Shown here in pieces: positions 5,736-14,000 of a DNA stretch of 18,491 nt. The stretch covers positions 1 through 18,491 of the forward strand of contig JBPCTQ010000032.1 in NCBI GenBank assembly GCA_051011595.1, given 5' to 3'. The translations under genes and the position numbers were made by a program. Below the pieces are notes generated by a model that worked only from the letters and a program-made list of their open reading frames with translations, did no database searches and was not told where the DNA came from. The DNA comes from JAOUEE01 sp051011595 (lineage in GTDB: Bacteria > Actinomycetota > Acidimicrobiia > Acidimicrobiales > SHLQ01). Within the stretch, counting starts at the first letter, position 1. Every line of letters begins with the position of its first letter.

Positions 5736-8700
5736 TCTCGCTCGTCACCAGGTCGCTGGCTCGGGTGCGGTGCTTCTTCACCGAGCTGAGGTAGCGGCTG
5801 CCCGATGTGGCCACCAGGCGGGCTCGACCTTCGGCGATGTTGGCCGTGAGCAGCTTCTCGGCCGCCACGCCCGACATCCAGTCGAGCACGGCGAACTGGT
5901 CGTCGCTGATGGCTCGGCTGAGGGCGGCGGCCTCGACGAGGCGTCCGGGTGAGTAGTCCTGGAACTGGGAGTTCATCCGTCCGTCGTAGATGCGGTAGGT
6001 GTCGCCGTCGAGTAGCGCCACCGCGTAGGCGGCCAGCTCGCCGTCGAGGCGGAGCGATGCGATCTCGACTTCCCAGTCCTCGTTGTTCTCCACGACCTGC
6101 CGCCAGAACTCGCGCTCGGCCGGTCGGTCGAGGTCACTGTTGCGTCGGGCGTCGCGGTCACGTGAGATGTGCACCGCTTCGACCTCGTCGATCAAGGTGC
6201 TCGAGATGGCCGAACCTCGATCGAAGGCAATGGCCAGTTCCAGGCCGGCGTTCTCGATCTTGCGATTGGCTCTACGCAGTTGCTTGCGCATGCTCTTGGA
6301 CAACACGTCGTCGACACTGTGGGCCGACGAGAACACCACTCGGGGGATTCGCAGCTCGTGCAGGAGCTGGACGTGTTCGAGCTCGTCGGCCAGATAGAGC
6401 ATGGTCGGGTCCATGTCGTGGATCTGCTCGAGCTCCAACGACCAGGCGTCGGGGAAGTCGTTGAGGGTCTGACAAACGGCGTGGCCGAGTGCTTTGGCCG
6501 CACTGGTGTCCTCGGCCTGGAGGGCGGTGAGCAGTGAGCTGCCGTGGCCCATGGCCACGATCGCGGTGCCTTCGGCTCGTTCCTTGCAGGCCAGCAGGGC
6601 GCAGGCGGCAAGCGAGCTGTTGCTGGCCGAACGCACGCCGATCATCATCGGTGTCCAGCTGGCGAAGGACTCGCCCCACGCCTCCAGCCAGGGCCAGCTG
6701 CCCATCAGCGGCACGTCGACCTTTTCGTTGAGCGCCACCAATTCCTCGGCCACCTCGCGGATGTCGCCCATGCCGTGGCGCACCTCGATGTCGTACAACC
6801 GGTGCTGGACCTGATCCGAGCTGCGGCGCCACGCTTCGAGCGGCTCCTGTTCATCGGCCACGTGGTCCTTGAACAACGTGGTGATGGCCGGGCCGGTGAG
6901 GGGCCGGCAGTAGTAGAAGCCCTGGCCACAGTCACAACCCAGCTTGCGCAGCAGGTCGGCCTGGTCGTCGTGTTCGATGCCTTCGGCCACGGTGTAGGCA
7001 CCAAGGGCCTGGGACAGGTTCACGATGGCGTCGATGAGAGCCGTCGAGGTCGACGACCGATGCAGCTCGTTGATGAACGAACGATCGATCTTGATCGAGT
7101 CCACCGGGAACGAGCGCAGGTAGCTGAGCGAGGAGTAGCCGGTGCCGAAGTCGTCGATGGCCAGCTTCACGCCGATGGTCTTGAGCTGGCCGAGGATGCC
7201 CGCACTGCGTTCGGCGTCGATGGCCAGCATCGACTCGGTGATCTCGAGCACCAGGTGTGACGCGGCCAGACCGGAGTCCTGGAGGGCCCGGGTCAAGGTG
7301 TTGACCAGCTGGGCGTCCTGGAGCTGACGCATGGAGAGGTTGACGGTGACGCCGATCTCCTCGCAGCCCTTGATGCGCTGCCACTGGGCGGCCTGTCGGC
7401 AGGCCTCGCGCAGGACCCAGTCGCCGATGGGAACGATCATGCCGTTCTCTTCGGCCAGGGGGATGAAGCGGTCGGGTTCGACCAGGCCTCGGGTGGGGTG
7501 TTGCCACCGGATGAGGGCTTCGACCAGGGCGACCTTGCCGCTGCCCAGATCGAAGATGGGCTGGTAGTGCAGTACGAACTCGTCGTCTTCGAGCGCCTGT
7601 TGCAGGTCGGCTTTGAGATCGAGGCGTTCGACGGCTTCTTCGTGCATGGCGGCTTCGAAGAACTCGATGCGGCCCTTGCCCCGCGACTTGGACAGGTACA
7701 TGGCCGCGTCGGCGTTGCGCAGCAGCGACTCGACGGTCGGCGTGCTGTCGCTGCTCATGGCGATGCCGATGCTGGCCGAGGCGCTCACCGCCCGATCGCC
7801 GACGGCGATGGGTTCTTCCAGGGCTTCGAGCACCCGGCTGGCCACCGAGCGGGCCTCTCGGCGGTCAGTGGCTTGTTCGAGCAGGACGGCGAACTCGTCG
7901 CCGCCGAGGCGGGCGATGGTGTCCTCGTCCTTCACGCAGTCGGCCAGGCGGGTGCCGACCTCGGCCAACAGATCGTCGCCGGCGTGATGCCCGAGGCTGT
8001 CGTTCACGGTCTTGAAGTCGTCGAGGTCGATGAACATCACCACGACGTGACCTTCGGTCGACAAGTGCAGGGCTTCGTCGGTGCGCTGGGCGAACAGCAC
8101 CCGGTTGGACAACCCGGTGAGCGAATCGTGTTCGGCGTCGTGCTTGAGGCGCTCCTGCCCTCGTTCCAGCGCGGTCATCAGGCCGAACACCCGGACCAGA
8201 ATGAGGAGGAAGAGCATGGCCGAGGCGATGATCGTCACCACCCGATCCGACGGGTTGCCGGCGATGAGATCCACCACCGGCACACCGAGGGTGGCGATGA
8301 ACATCAGCAGCAGCTGACGGCCGGACAGTTTGGCTTCGTCCTTGACCTCCAGCGGCGGCACCGCCACCTTGGGGTGCAGAGCGGCCGCCGCGAACAGAAC
8401 GTAGAAACCCAGCCAGAAGGCGTCGATGTACAGGCCGGTCCGGAACGTTCCGTTGGCTTGGTAGATGCTGTACAAGGTGTCGGCCACGGCCAACGAACCA
8501 ATGGCGGCCATGATGAACGCGAACGGCGGATGTTTGATCTGCAGGGTCACCACCAGTCGGGCGGCCACCGCCAGCAGGGCCACGTCCATCACCGGGTAGG
8601 CGAGGGTGGTCACCAGTGCAGCGGTCGAACTGGCGTCGGTGTCGAAGACCGTGTCGACGAAGAGCACCCAGTACAGGCCGAACATCGAGATGGCCACCAC

Positions 8701-9087
8701 GGCGGCGTCGAGGAAGCTGGCCGTGTTCCGCCCCGGTGTCACCGCGTGCATCATCTTGGTGAGGCCCACCATCATGAGCGGGTACATCATGAGGTAGAAG
8801 AAGTCGGCCACCGATGGGAAGGGCGGGCCCTCCGGGTTGGTCAGCTCGAGGATGTAGTAGAGGACATCGGCCACCAGGAACGAGCTGAGTCCGGCGCCGA
8901 TCCAGATCCAGGGGTGCTTCGGCGAGGCCTTGTTCACCCGCACGCCGAGCGCCAGCATGATCACCGACAACAAGCCGACACCGTTGTAGATGACGAGCTT
9001 CGACTCTGGGGTGTTGGGAATCACGAAGTACAGCGCGGTGAGGCTGCTCGCGACGGCCAACCAGATCTTCAGAGTTCGACTTCCCAC
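5731..9087 (-). CDS. Membrane GGDEF-EAL protein fused to a GNAT/CelD-like acyltransferase domain
   Basis: The product has 1118 residues in four parts. Residues about 8-303 hold nine or ten membrane helices. A GGDEF diguanylate cyclase domain (about 316-475) has an intact GGDEF at 395-399, but its inhibitory-site RxxD reads KDED (386-389). An EAL phosphodiesterase domain (about 488-740) keeps all expected residues: E523 of EAL, N583, E615, DDFGTGYSSL (645-654), K666, E702 and Q722. Residues about 763-1110 resemble the Acetyltransf_6 type (CelD/BcsL, FemAB-like): SWPWLEAW (797-804), the basic stretch SKSMRKQLRRANRK (930-943), DYSPGRLVEA (1044-1053) and WMSG (1070-1073). The first three parts make a membrane-bound c-di-GMP synthase/hydrolase. 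The last would acylate an amine, perhaps on an envelope polymer. The start is a GTG at 9087 with a poorly placed AAGGG before it. Confidence 0.93.
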   Translation of the reverse strand: MGSRTLKIWLAVASSLTALYFVIPNTPESKLVIYNGVGLLSVIMLALGVRVNKASPKHPWIWIGAGLSSFLVADVLYYILELTNPEGPPFPSVADFFYLMMYPLMMVGLTKMMHAVTPGRNTASFLDAAVVAISMFGLYWVLFVDTVFDTDASSTAALVTTLAYPVMDVALLAVAARLVVTLQIKHPPFAFIMAAIGSLAVADTLYSIYQANGTFRTGLYIDAFWLGFYVLFAAAALHPKVAVPPLEVKDEAKLSGRQLLLMFIATLGVPVVDLIAGNPSDRVVTIIASAMLFLLILVRVFGLMTALERGQERLKHDAEHDSLTGLSNRVLFAQRTDEALHLSTEGHVVVMFIDLDDFKTVNDSLGHHAGDDLLAEVGTRLADCVKDEDTIARLGGDEFAVLLEQATDRREARSVASRVLEALEEPIAVGDRAVSASASIGIAMSSDSTPTVESLLRNADAAMYLSKSRGKGRIEFFEAAMHEEAVERLDLKADLQQALEDDEFVLHYQPIFDLGSGKVALVEALIRWQHPTRGLVEPDRFIPLAEENGMIVPIGDWVLREACRQAAQWQRIKGCEEIGVTVNLSMRQLQDAQLVNTLTRALQDSGLAASHLVLEITESMLAIDAERSAGILGQLKTIGVKLAIDDFGTGYSSLSYLRSFPVDSIKIDRSFINELHRSSTSTALIDAIVNLSQALGAYTVAEGIEHDDQADLLRKLGCDCGQGFYYCRPLTGPAITTLFKDHVADEQEPLEAWRRSSDQVQHRLYDIEVRHGMGDIREVAEELVALNEKVDVPLMGSWPWLEAWGESFASWTPMMIGVRSASNSSLAACALLACKERAEGTAIVAMGHGSSLLTALQAEDTSAAKALGHAVCQTLNDFPDAWSLELEQIHDMDPTMLYLADELEHVQLLHELRIPRVVFSSAHSVDDVLSKSMRKQLRRANRKIENAGLELAIAFDRGSAISSTLIDEVEAVHISRDRDARRNSDLDRPAEREFWRQVVENNEDWEVEIASLRLDGELAAYAVALLDGDTYRIYDGRMNSQFQDYSPGRLVEAAALSRAISDDQFAVLDWMSGVAAEKLLTANIAEGRARLVATSGSRYLSSVKKHRTRASDLVTSES

Positions 9088-9120
9088 CCTTGGCCTATCG
9101 GGCCGCGTATGGGTGTCCTT

Positions 9121-9148
9121 GAAGAAACCCGCCCCGATTCGGGAGGCG
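9121..9148 (-). terminator. Possible intrinsic terminator after the EamA gene
   Basis: Read on the minus strand, a bulged stem (core CCCG paired with CGGG, loop AAT, with further G-C pairs outside) is followed by GTTTCTTC. It lies between the EamA stop at 9181 and the c-di-GMP gene start at 9087. It would separate the two transcripts, but the stem is short. Confidence 0.3.
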
Positions 9149-9180
9149 AATGAGTCGTTCGGCCCGGTCGATCTGGGGTG

Positions 9181-10062
9181 TCAGGCTCCGATGGCCACCA
9201 GCGCCAACGCCACCCCGGCCATGGAGAATCCGGCGATCTGGACACGGGTGAGTCGTTCGCCGAGAACGATGCGGGCCAACAAGACGGTGCTGATGGGATA
9301 CAGCGAGCTGATGGCGGCCACCCATGTGAGGCTGCCTTCACGAACGGCCAGCAGGTACAGGCTGTTGGCGGCGAAATCGAGCAGGCCGGTGACGATGATG
9401 ATCGGCCACAAGTGCCGAGCGATCGGCGCCCACCGGTGGCTCAGGGTCAGGGTGAGCGACAAGGCCGCGATCGACGCCACCCGAGCACCCAACAAGGGAT
9501 AGAGCCCGGCGTCCTCGGACGTTCGCGACAAGGCCACGAAGAACACCGCGAACCCCACACCGGCGGCCACCGAGAGCGCACGGGTGCGGTTCTGGTCGCG
9601 GCGGGCGACCACTCGCTCGCGTGGTGTGGTGTTGCTGGCGCCGTGCATCCCCGAGCCGGCGGCCGACACCAACACCGCGGCCGGAACGGCGATGCTGATG
9701 CCCACCAGGGTGATCGCGGGCACCTCGTCGCCCAGGGCCAACCCGGCCATGACCGGGAGTGCTGCGCTGACCAGGGCGGTGAGGGCTGCGGCGGTCGACA
9801 TCGGGCCCAGGGCCAGCGCTCGGTAGAAGGTGGTGAGACCAAAGGCCGCCCCCAGGCCCGCGAGCCCGCCCCAGGCCAGGTCGACCATGGTGCGTTCGGC
9901 CGGCGGGAAGATCAGCACCATCACCACGAGGGCGGCCAGGCTCACGACCTGCATGGCCACGGTGACCAGCGCCGGTTCGGTCTCCTTCGATGCCAGTGCG
10001 CCGGTGAAGTCCGACGCGCCGTACGAGAGGGCCGCCAGCGTGGCCAACAGAACGGCGGTCAT
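9181..10062 (-). CDS. EamA-type (drug/metabolite transporter superfamily) membrane protein
   Basis: This 293-residue protein is almost entirely hydrophobic helices. I count about ten, arranged as two related halves of five (roughly 1-133 and 160-293) joined by a polar loop at 139-160. That is the EamA/DMT layout. The end of the first half (FYRALALGPMSTAAALTALV) and the end of the second (SLYLLAVREGSLTWVAAISS, then YPISTVLLARIVLGERLT) show the paired R/Y-A-L/V...G and GE motifs usual for the family. These proteins export or exchange small metabolites such as amino acids, nucleosides or sugars. The substrate cannot be read from sequence. The start ATG at 10062 follows GGGATCCC and has no strong ribosome-binding site. 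On the minus strand TAACAT (10092-10097) is a possible -10. It is divergent from the unknown gene at 10173. Confidence 0.9.
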   Translation of the reverse strand: MTAVLLATLAALSYGASDFTGALASKETEPALVTVAMQVVSLAALVVMVLIFPPAERTMVDLAWGGLAGLGAAFGLTTFYRALALGPMSTAAALTALVSAALPVMAGLALGDEVPAITLVGISIAVPAAVLVSAAGSGMHGASNTTPRERVVARRDQNRTRALSVAAGVGFAVFFVALSRTSEDAGLYPLLGARVASIAALSLTLTLSHRWAPIARHLWPIIIVTGLLDFAANSLYLLAVREGSLTWVAAISSLYPISTVLLARIVLGERLTRVQIAGFSMAGVALALVAIGA

Positions 10063-10172
10063 GGGATCCCAGGGTGGCCGGTCACTCGCGCATGTTACGA
10101 GGGTGCGTTGCTCGGGCCGGGGTTCCTCGATGGGCGCTTCAGCTCGTGGCTGCTCCGACCGACTAGGGGACC

Positions 10173-10946
10173 ATGGATCCTCGTGCGGCGTGGCTGCGGA
10201 ATCGGATCGTTCGGTCGCTCGTCCGCCGCTCGCTCGTGGTCGCCGGCGTGTCGGCCGTGGTGGCCCACCTGTTGTTGCTGCGCATCACCGATGTCGGTGG
10301 CTGGGCTCTGCTGGGTTGGTCGCTGCTGATCGGCCAGGTGCTGGCCCTGGCTCGACTGGGTGTGGCCGTGGTCGCCAATCCCCTCAACTACGGCTATCTC
10401 CGCCACTACATCGCTCAACCCTGTCGGCTGGTGCCGGCCGAGGTGGAAGGCGATCAGCACACGGTGGCCGGCGAGCTGGAGTTGCTCGGTCTGGAATGGG
10501 GGGCCACGGTGCATGACCCCGAGGTCGATCCGGCGCCGGTGTTCGATCTCTACCAGGGTGCGGCCGACCGGGTCTTGGCCGGTCTCAGCCGGGCCACGGG
10601 CGACGTGACGTTGGTGAGCTGTCTCACCGATGGCCGGATCCTGCACACCAGTTCGTTGTTGTTGCCGCCCCACGGGCGACTGGTGATCAACACCGCGCCG
10701 GCGGCCGACCCGCTGGTGATCTGGGGTTCGCATCACCAGGCGCTGGCGGTGCTGGCGGCCCATGGTGTGCAGCCGACCCACACGACGGCGTCGGCCTTCC
10801 GTGACGCCATGGCCCACGAACACGAGGCGTACGCCGGGCTGGGCCCGGTGCTGGGGTCGTTCTATGACCCGGGGCGCCAGGCGGTGGCCCCGATGACGGT
10901 GGCGGTGTCACCCACCGAACTCCTCGAGGTCTCCCTTCCCTCCTAG
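10173..10946 (+). CDS. Conserved-looking membrane-anchored protein of unknown function
   Basis: I do not recognise this 257-residue protein. The N-terminus is basic (several Arg between residues 4 and 19) and followed by two hydrophobic helices at about 21-36 and 43-68. The rest, about 190 residues, is soluble with mixed alpha/beta character and ends DPGRQAVAPMTVAVSP and a short tail. By the positive-inside rule both ends probably face the cytoplasm, with the large domain inside. The ATG at 10173 is supported by AGGGGA four bases upstream, and the coding frame has normal codon use. It is transcribed away from the EamA gene and runs into the paired palindromes that precede the macroglobulin gene's 3' end. 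No catalytic motif stands out, and the cysteines (two) and histidines are scattered. Confidence 0.8.
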   Translation: MDPRAAWLRNRIVRSLVRRSLVVAGVSAVVAHLLLLRITDVGGWALLGWSLLIGQVLALARLGVAVVANPLNYGYLRHYIAQPCRLVPAEVEGDQHTVAGELELLGLEWGATVHDPEVDPAPVFDLYQGAADRVLAGLSRATGDVTLVSCLTDGRILHTSSLLLPPHGRLVINTAPAADPLVIWGSHHQALAVLAAHGVQPTHTTASAFRDAMAHEHEAYAGLGPVLGSFYDPGRQAVAPMTVAVSPTELLEVSLPS

Positions 10947-11060
10947 CCGAAATTGCTGTCCTGGCGCGCGCTGAGCGCGCGGGATCGCAGCAATTTCGGT
11001 TGGCCCTGCGAAATTGTTGTTGTGGCGCGCGCTGAGCGCGCGGGATCGCAGCAATTTCGG
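10947..11060. repeat. Two tandem palindromic repeat units between convergent genes
   Basis: Unit 1 (10947-10999) has perfect 12-bp outer arms, CCGAAATTGCTG (10947-10958) and CAGCAATTTCGG (10988-10999), around an inner perfect hairpin CGCGCGC-TGA-GCGCGCG (10965-10981). Unit 2 (about 11009-11060) repeats it at an offset of 61 bp. A 38-bp stretch (10962-10999 and 11023-11060) is identical, while the left arm of unit 2 reads CGAAATTGTTG with one G-T pair. The array fills nearly the whole gap between the stop of the unknown gene (TAG, 10944-10946) and that of the macroglobulin gene (11062-11064). The flanks are symmetric too: CCTAGCC on the left and GGCTAGG on the right. It may act as a bidirectional terminator or be a REP-like dispersed element. 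There is no transposase and no T-tract. Confidence 0.85.
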
Positions 11061-11061
11061 G

Positions 11062-14000
11062 CTAGGAGACGACGAGGCGGTCGGTGGCGGTGCGGCCGAA
11101 GACCTCCGGGGCGTAGATCTCCTCGGCTTTGGTCGGAGGCACCACGAACGTGCCCGGTGTGGTGGCCCGAGCCACGTAGGAGTACTCGTAGGTGCCGCCG
11201 CTCAGCAGTGACGTGAAGGCCTCGGCCCGGTCATCGCGCAGGTTCTGGTGTTCGTACCACTGCCACCACGGGTAGATGGGGAAGAACCCGAAGCCGATGT
11301 CGGCGGGGGCGAACCCGTCGTCGTCACCGTCGGGCGGAGCCGGCACGTCGGGAGTGACGGCCAACGCCGGATTGAGCGGTTCGAGTCCGGCCGGCAACGG
11401 ATCGGTGAGCGCCACGTGCGTACGGCGGCTGTCGGCCACCATCGTGAGGTTCACCCGCACCTCGGCTCCGGCCCGCACCTGCCAGGTGCCGTCGTCGTCT
11501 CGGCGCACGTCGTCGGGATCGTCGACGGCCTCGTAGGAGCGTTGCACCACGAACCCTCGGTCGCGCGGGTCGAGGTCGAGATCGGCCGGTGCGTACCGCA
11601 GCCCCAGTCGGTAGTAGAGGCGGCCCGCTCCGTCCTTGGCCACCACGATGTCGGCATCGCCGCTCTCGATGAGCTCGGCCATCGGTACCAGGGTCTCGCC
11701 CCGGTCGGTGGATCGACCCTGGTATGTGTGCTCGCCGGCGTAGAGGTCACCGAGCCACACCCGGGCCACGAAGTCCGGGGTGACCGACTCGAAGGTGTCG
11801 AAGTAGTCGTTGAGCGCGAGCAGGATGAACACGTTCTCCTGCACGTTGTTCCAGCGGCCCTTGGTCTGGTTGCCCAGCAGGCCGGCCACCACCTTGGGGA
11901 TGAGATCCGATTCGGGACTCTCCGAGACGAGGGACCGCAGGATGATGCCGTCGGTGCGGCGGCTCGAATGGAGGATGACGTAGGCATCGTCGCCGTAGTC
12001 CGTAGCGAAGGTGGCCGCCCCGGCCGTCTCGGTGGCCCGGTTCTCGAAGGTGCGGGCGATCTCGGCGCGGGCGACGGTGTCGTCGAGCACCGGCCACAAC
12101 CAGGCCAGGGCGTCGAGCTTCAGTGAGTCGCCGGCCCGGTTGTACAGCGAGACGGCCTTCGCCGGATCGCGGTCATCGGCCAGCGAACGAACGTTGAGAG
12201 CGTAGGCACTGAGGGTGTTGCGGATGGCCTGGCTGTACTCCGGCGGGAAGTGGTTCTCGATCGAACGCAGGTAGTCGAGTCCCTGGGTCTTGGCGCCCGA
12301 CGGCAACGAGTAGCCCGCCTGTTCGGCTGCCACCAACGCATGCACCGACTGGATCGAGTTGTAGGGGATGGATCGGTCACCTCGGCGCCAGTAGGGGAAA
12401 CCACCGTCGCCGTTCTGGAGAGCCACCAGGTCGGCGATGTCGCGGTCGACGGCGGCATCGAGCTCGGCGGCCGAGGGCAGACCCTCGGCCGAGAAGGCGT
12501 CGAGCACGTCACGCAGGGCGGCCACGGCCATGATGCGCGACGCCAGCGCGTCGGAGCTCTCGTAGCGGTAGTCGTGCAGGTACAACACCGCGTCGGTCAG
12601 CGCCTGAAGAGCTGTCGACGAGGTGCCCACCTCCAGGCCGCCGAACTGAGGCACCACGTCGGTTGGGGCCAACAGCGGTTGGGAGATGGTGCCGTCGTCG
12701 ACCACGCCGTAGGTGGCGAAGGCCTCGCTGGTGGTGGGGGTGTAGACCGGCAACTCGCCGCTGGCCGCGTCGGCGTGGTCGCCGCTGACTCCAGCCACCC
12801 GGAAGCGGGCCGTTCCGGCGTCGTCGGCTTCGGCCGCGAACCGAACCTCCACCCGGTTGTTGGCCGGCACCGACACCCGCTGTCCGGCGGCCTCGGTGAG
12901 GGCCAGGTTGGCGGTCTCGATGGCGACCTCCACGTCGAGATCCTGGTCGGTCTGGTTCTGGACGAGGACCGGCAGCTCGAATGTGTCGCCGAAGTTCAGG
13001 AATCGGGGAGCCGACGGGCGCACCATGATCGGCAGCCGGGCCGTGAGGTTGGCCTCGCCGCTACCGAACGAGTCGGTGTCGGCCACCGCCACCGCCATCA
13101 CCCGGTAGCGGGTGAGGCTGTCGGGCAGATCAACGTCGACCGACAGGGTGCCGTCGGTGCCGGTGGTCTCGTCAGGGGTGAACAGGGCCAGGGCATCGAA
13201 GTTGTCGCGGACGTCGATAGGCGTATCCGGGGCGGCATCGTCCCCCGGATCCCGGCCGGCGTAGTCTTCCTCGGCCCCCTGGTTGAACCCTGCGGTGGTG
13301 GTGGCCGGACTGCCGCTGAGCTCGAGGGCTTCACCCCCATCGCCGGTGGCCGCGTCGCCGGCGTCGCCGTCAATGAGGGCGCTGACTTCGCGGAAACGGT
13401 CGTTGGCGGTCAGCTCGATGCCGTCGCGGCCGTAGCGGGTGTCGAGGTCGTCGCCCCAGAAGCGTCCGTAGAACGAGTCGTTGGGATCGGCCAGCTGATA
13501 GCCGGTGAGCGCCAGTACGGCCTCGTCGACCACCACCACGGCCACTTCGGCCCCCGACACCGGTTCGCCGGCGGCATCGGTCACCTCGACGGCAACCGAG
13601 GTCTGGGCCCCGGGTTCGACCTCGGCCTCGGCCGGCGCCGCGGTCACCGTGAGGGCGCGCAACGTCGGTGGCACCGACAGGTCGAGTGACCCGGTGGCGA
13701 AGGCCGGACGAGGCGGCAGATCGGTCTGCGGTGCGCCGTCGACGTTGATGCGGGGGGTCTCGCCCACCAGATCGACCTGTACCCGAGCGCCTGGGATCAG
13801 GTCGTCGGTGATCGGCACCTCGACCACCGCCGAACCGTCGGCGGCGGTGAACGTGTCGGTCGACACGAGACCGTTGCGGACGACCGTCACCAGACCCTCG
13901 GCCGGACCGAAGGGCGACTGCACCAGGATCTCGGCGGTGTCGCCGGGTTGGTACTCCTCTTGGCCGGGCACCAGCGTCACCCGTTCCTGGCGAACCCGTC

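Noticed and set aside
7498..9153. 551-codon plus-strand frame opposite the GGDEF-EAL gene
   Set aside because: The translation is His/Gln/Gly/Asp-rich with no motif, and it is antisense to clear membrane and GGDEF coding sequence.
10947..11060. A CRISPR array or an insertion-sequence end
   Set aside because: There are only two units, the repeats are long nested palindromes, no regular spacers exist, and there is no cas or transposase gene or target-site duplication.
12250..13689. 479-codon plus-strand frame
   Set aside because: It is a shadow of the macroglobulin coding frame, with repetitive Gly/Val/Arg composition and no recognisable domain.
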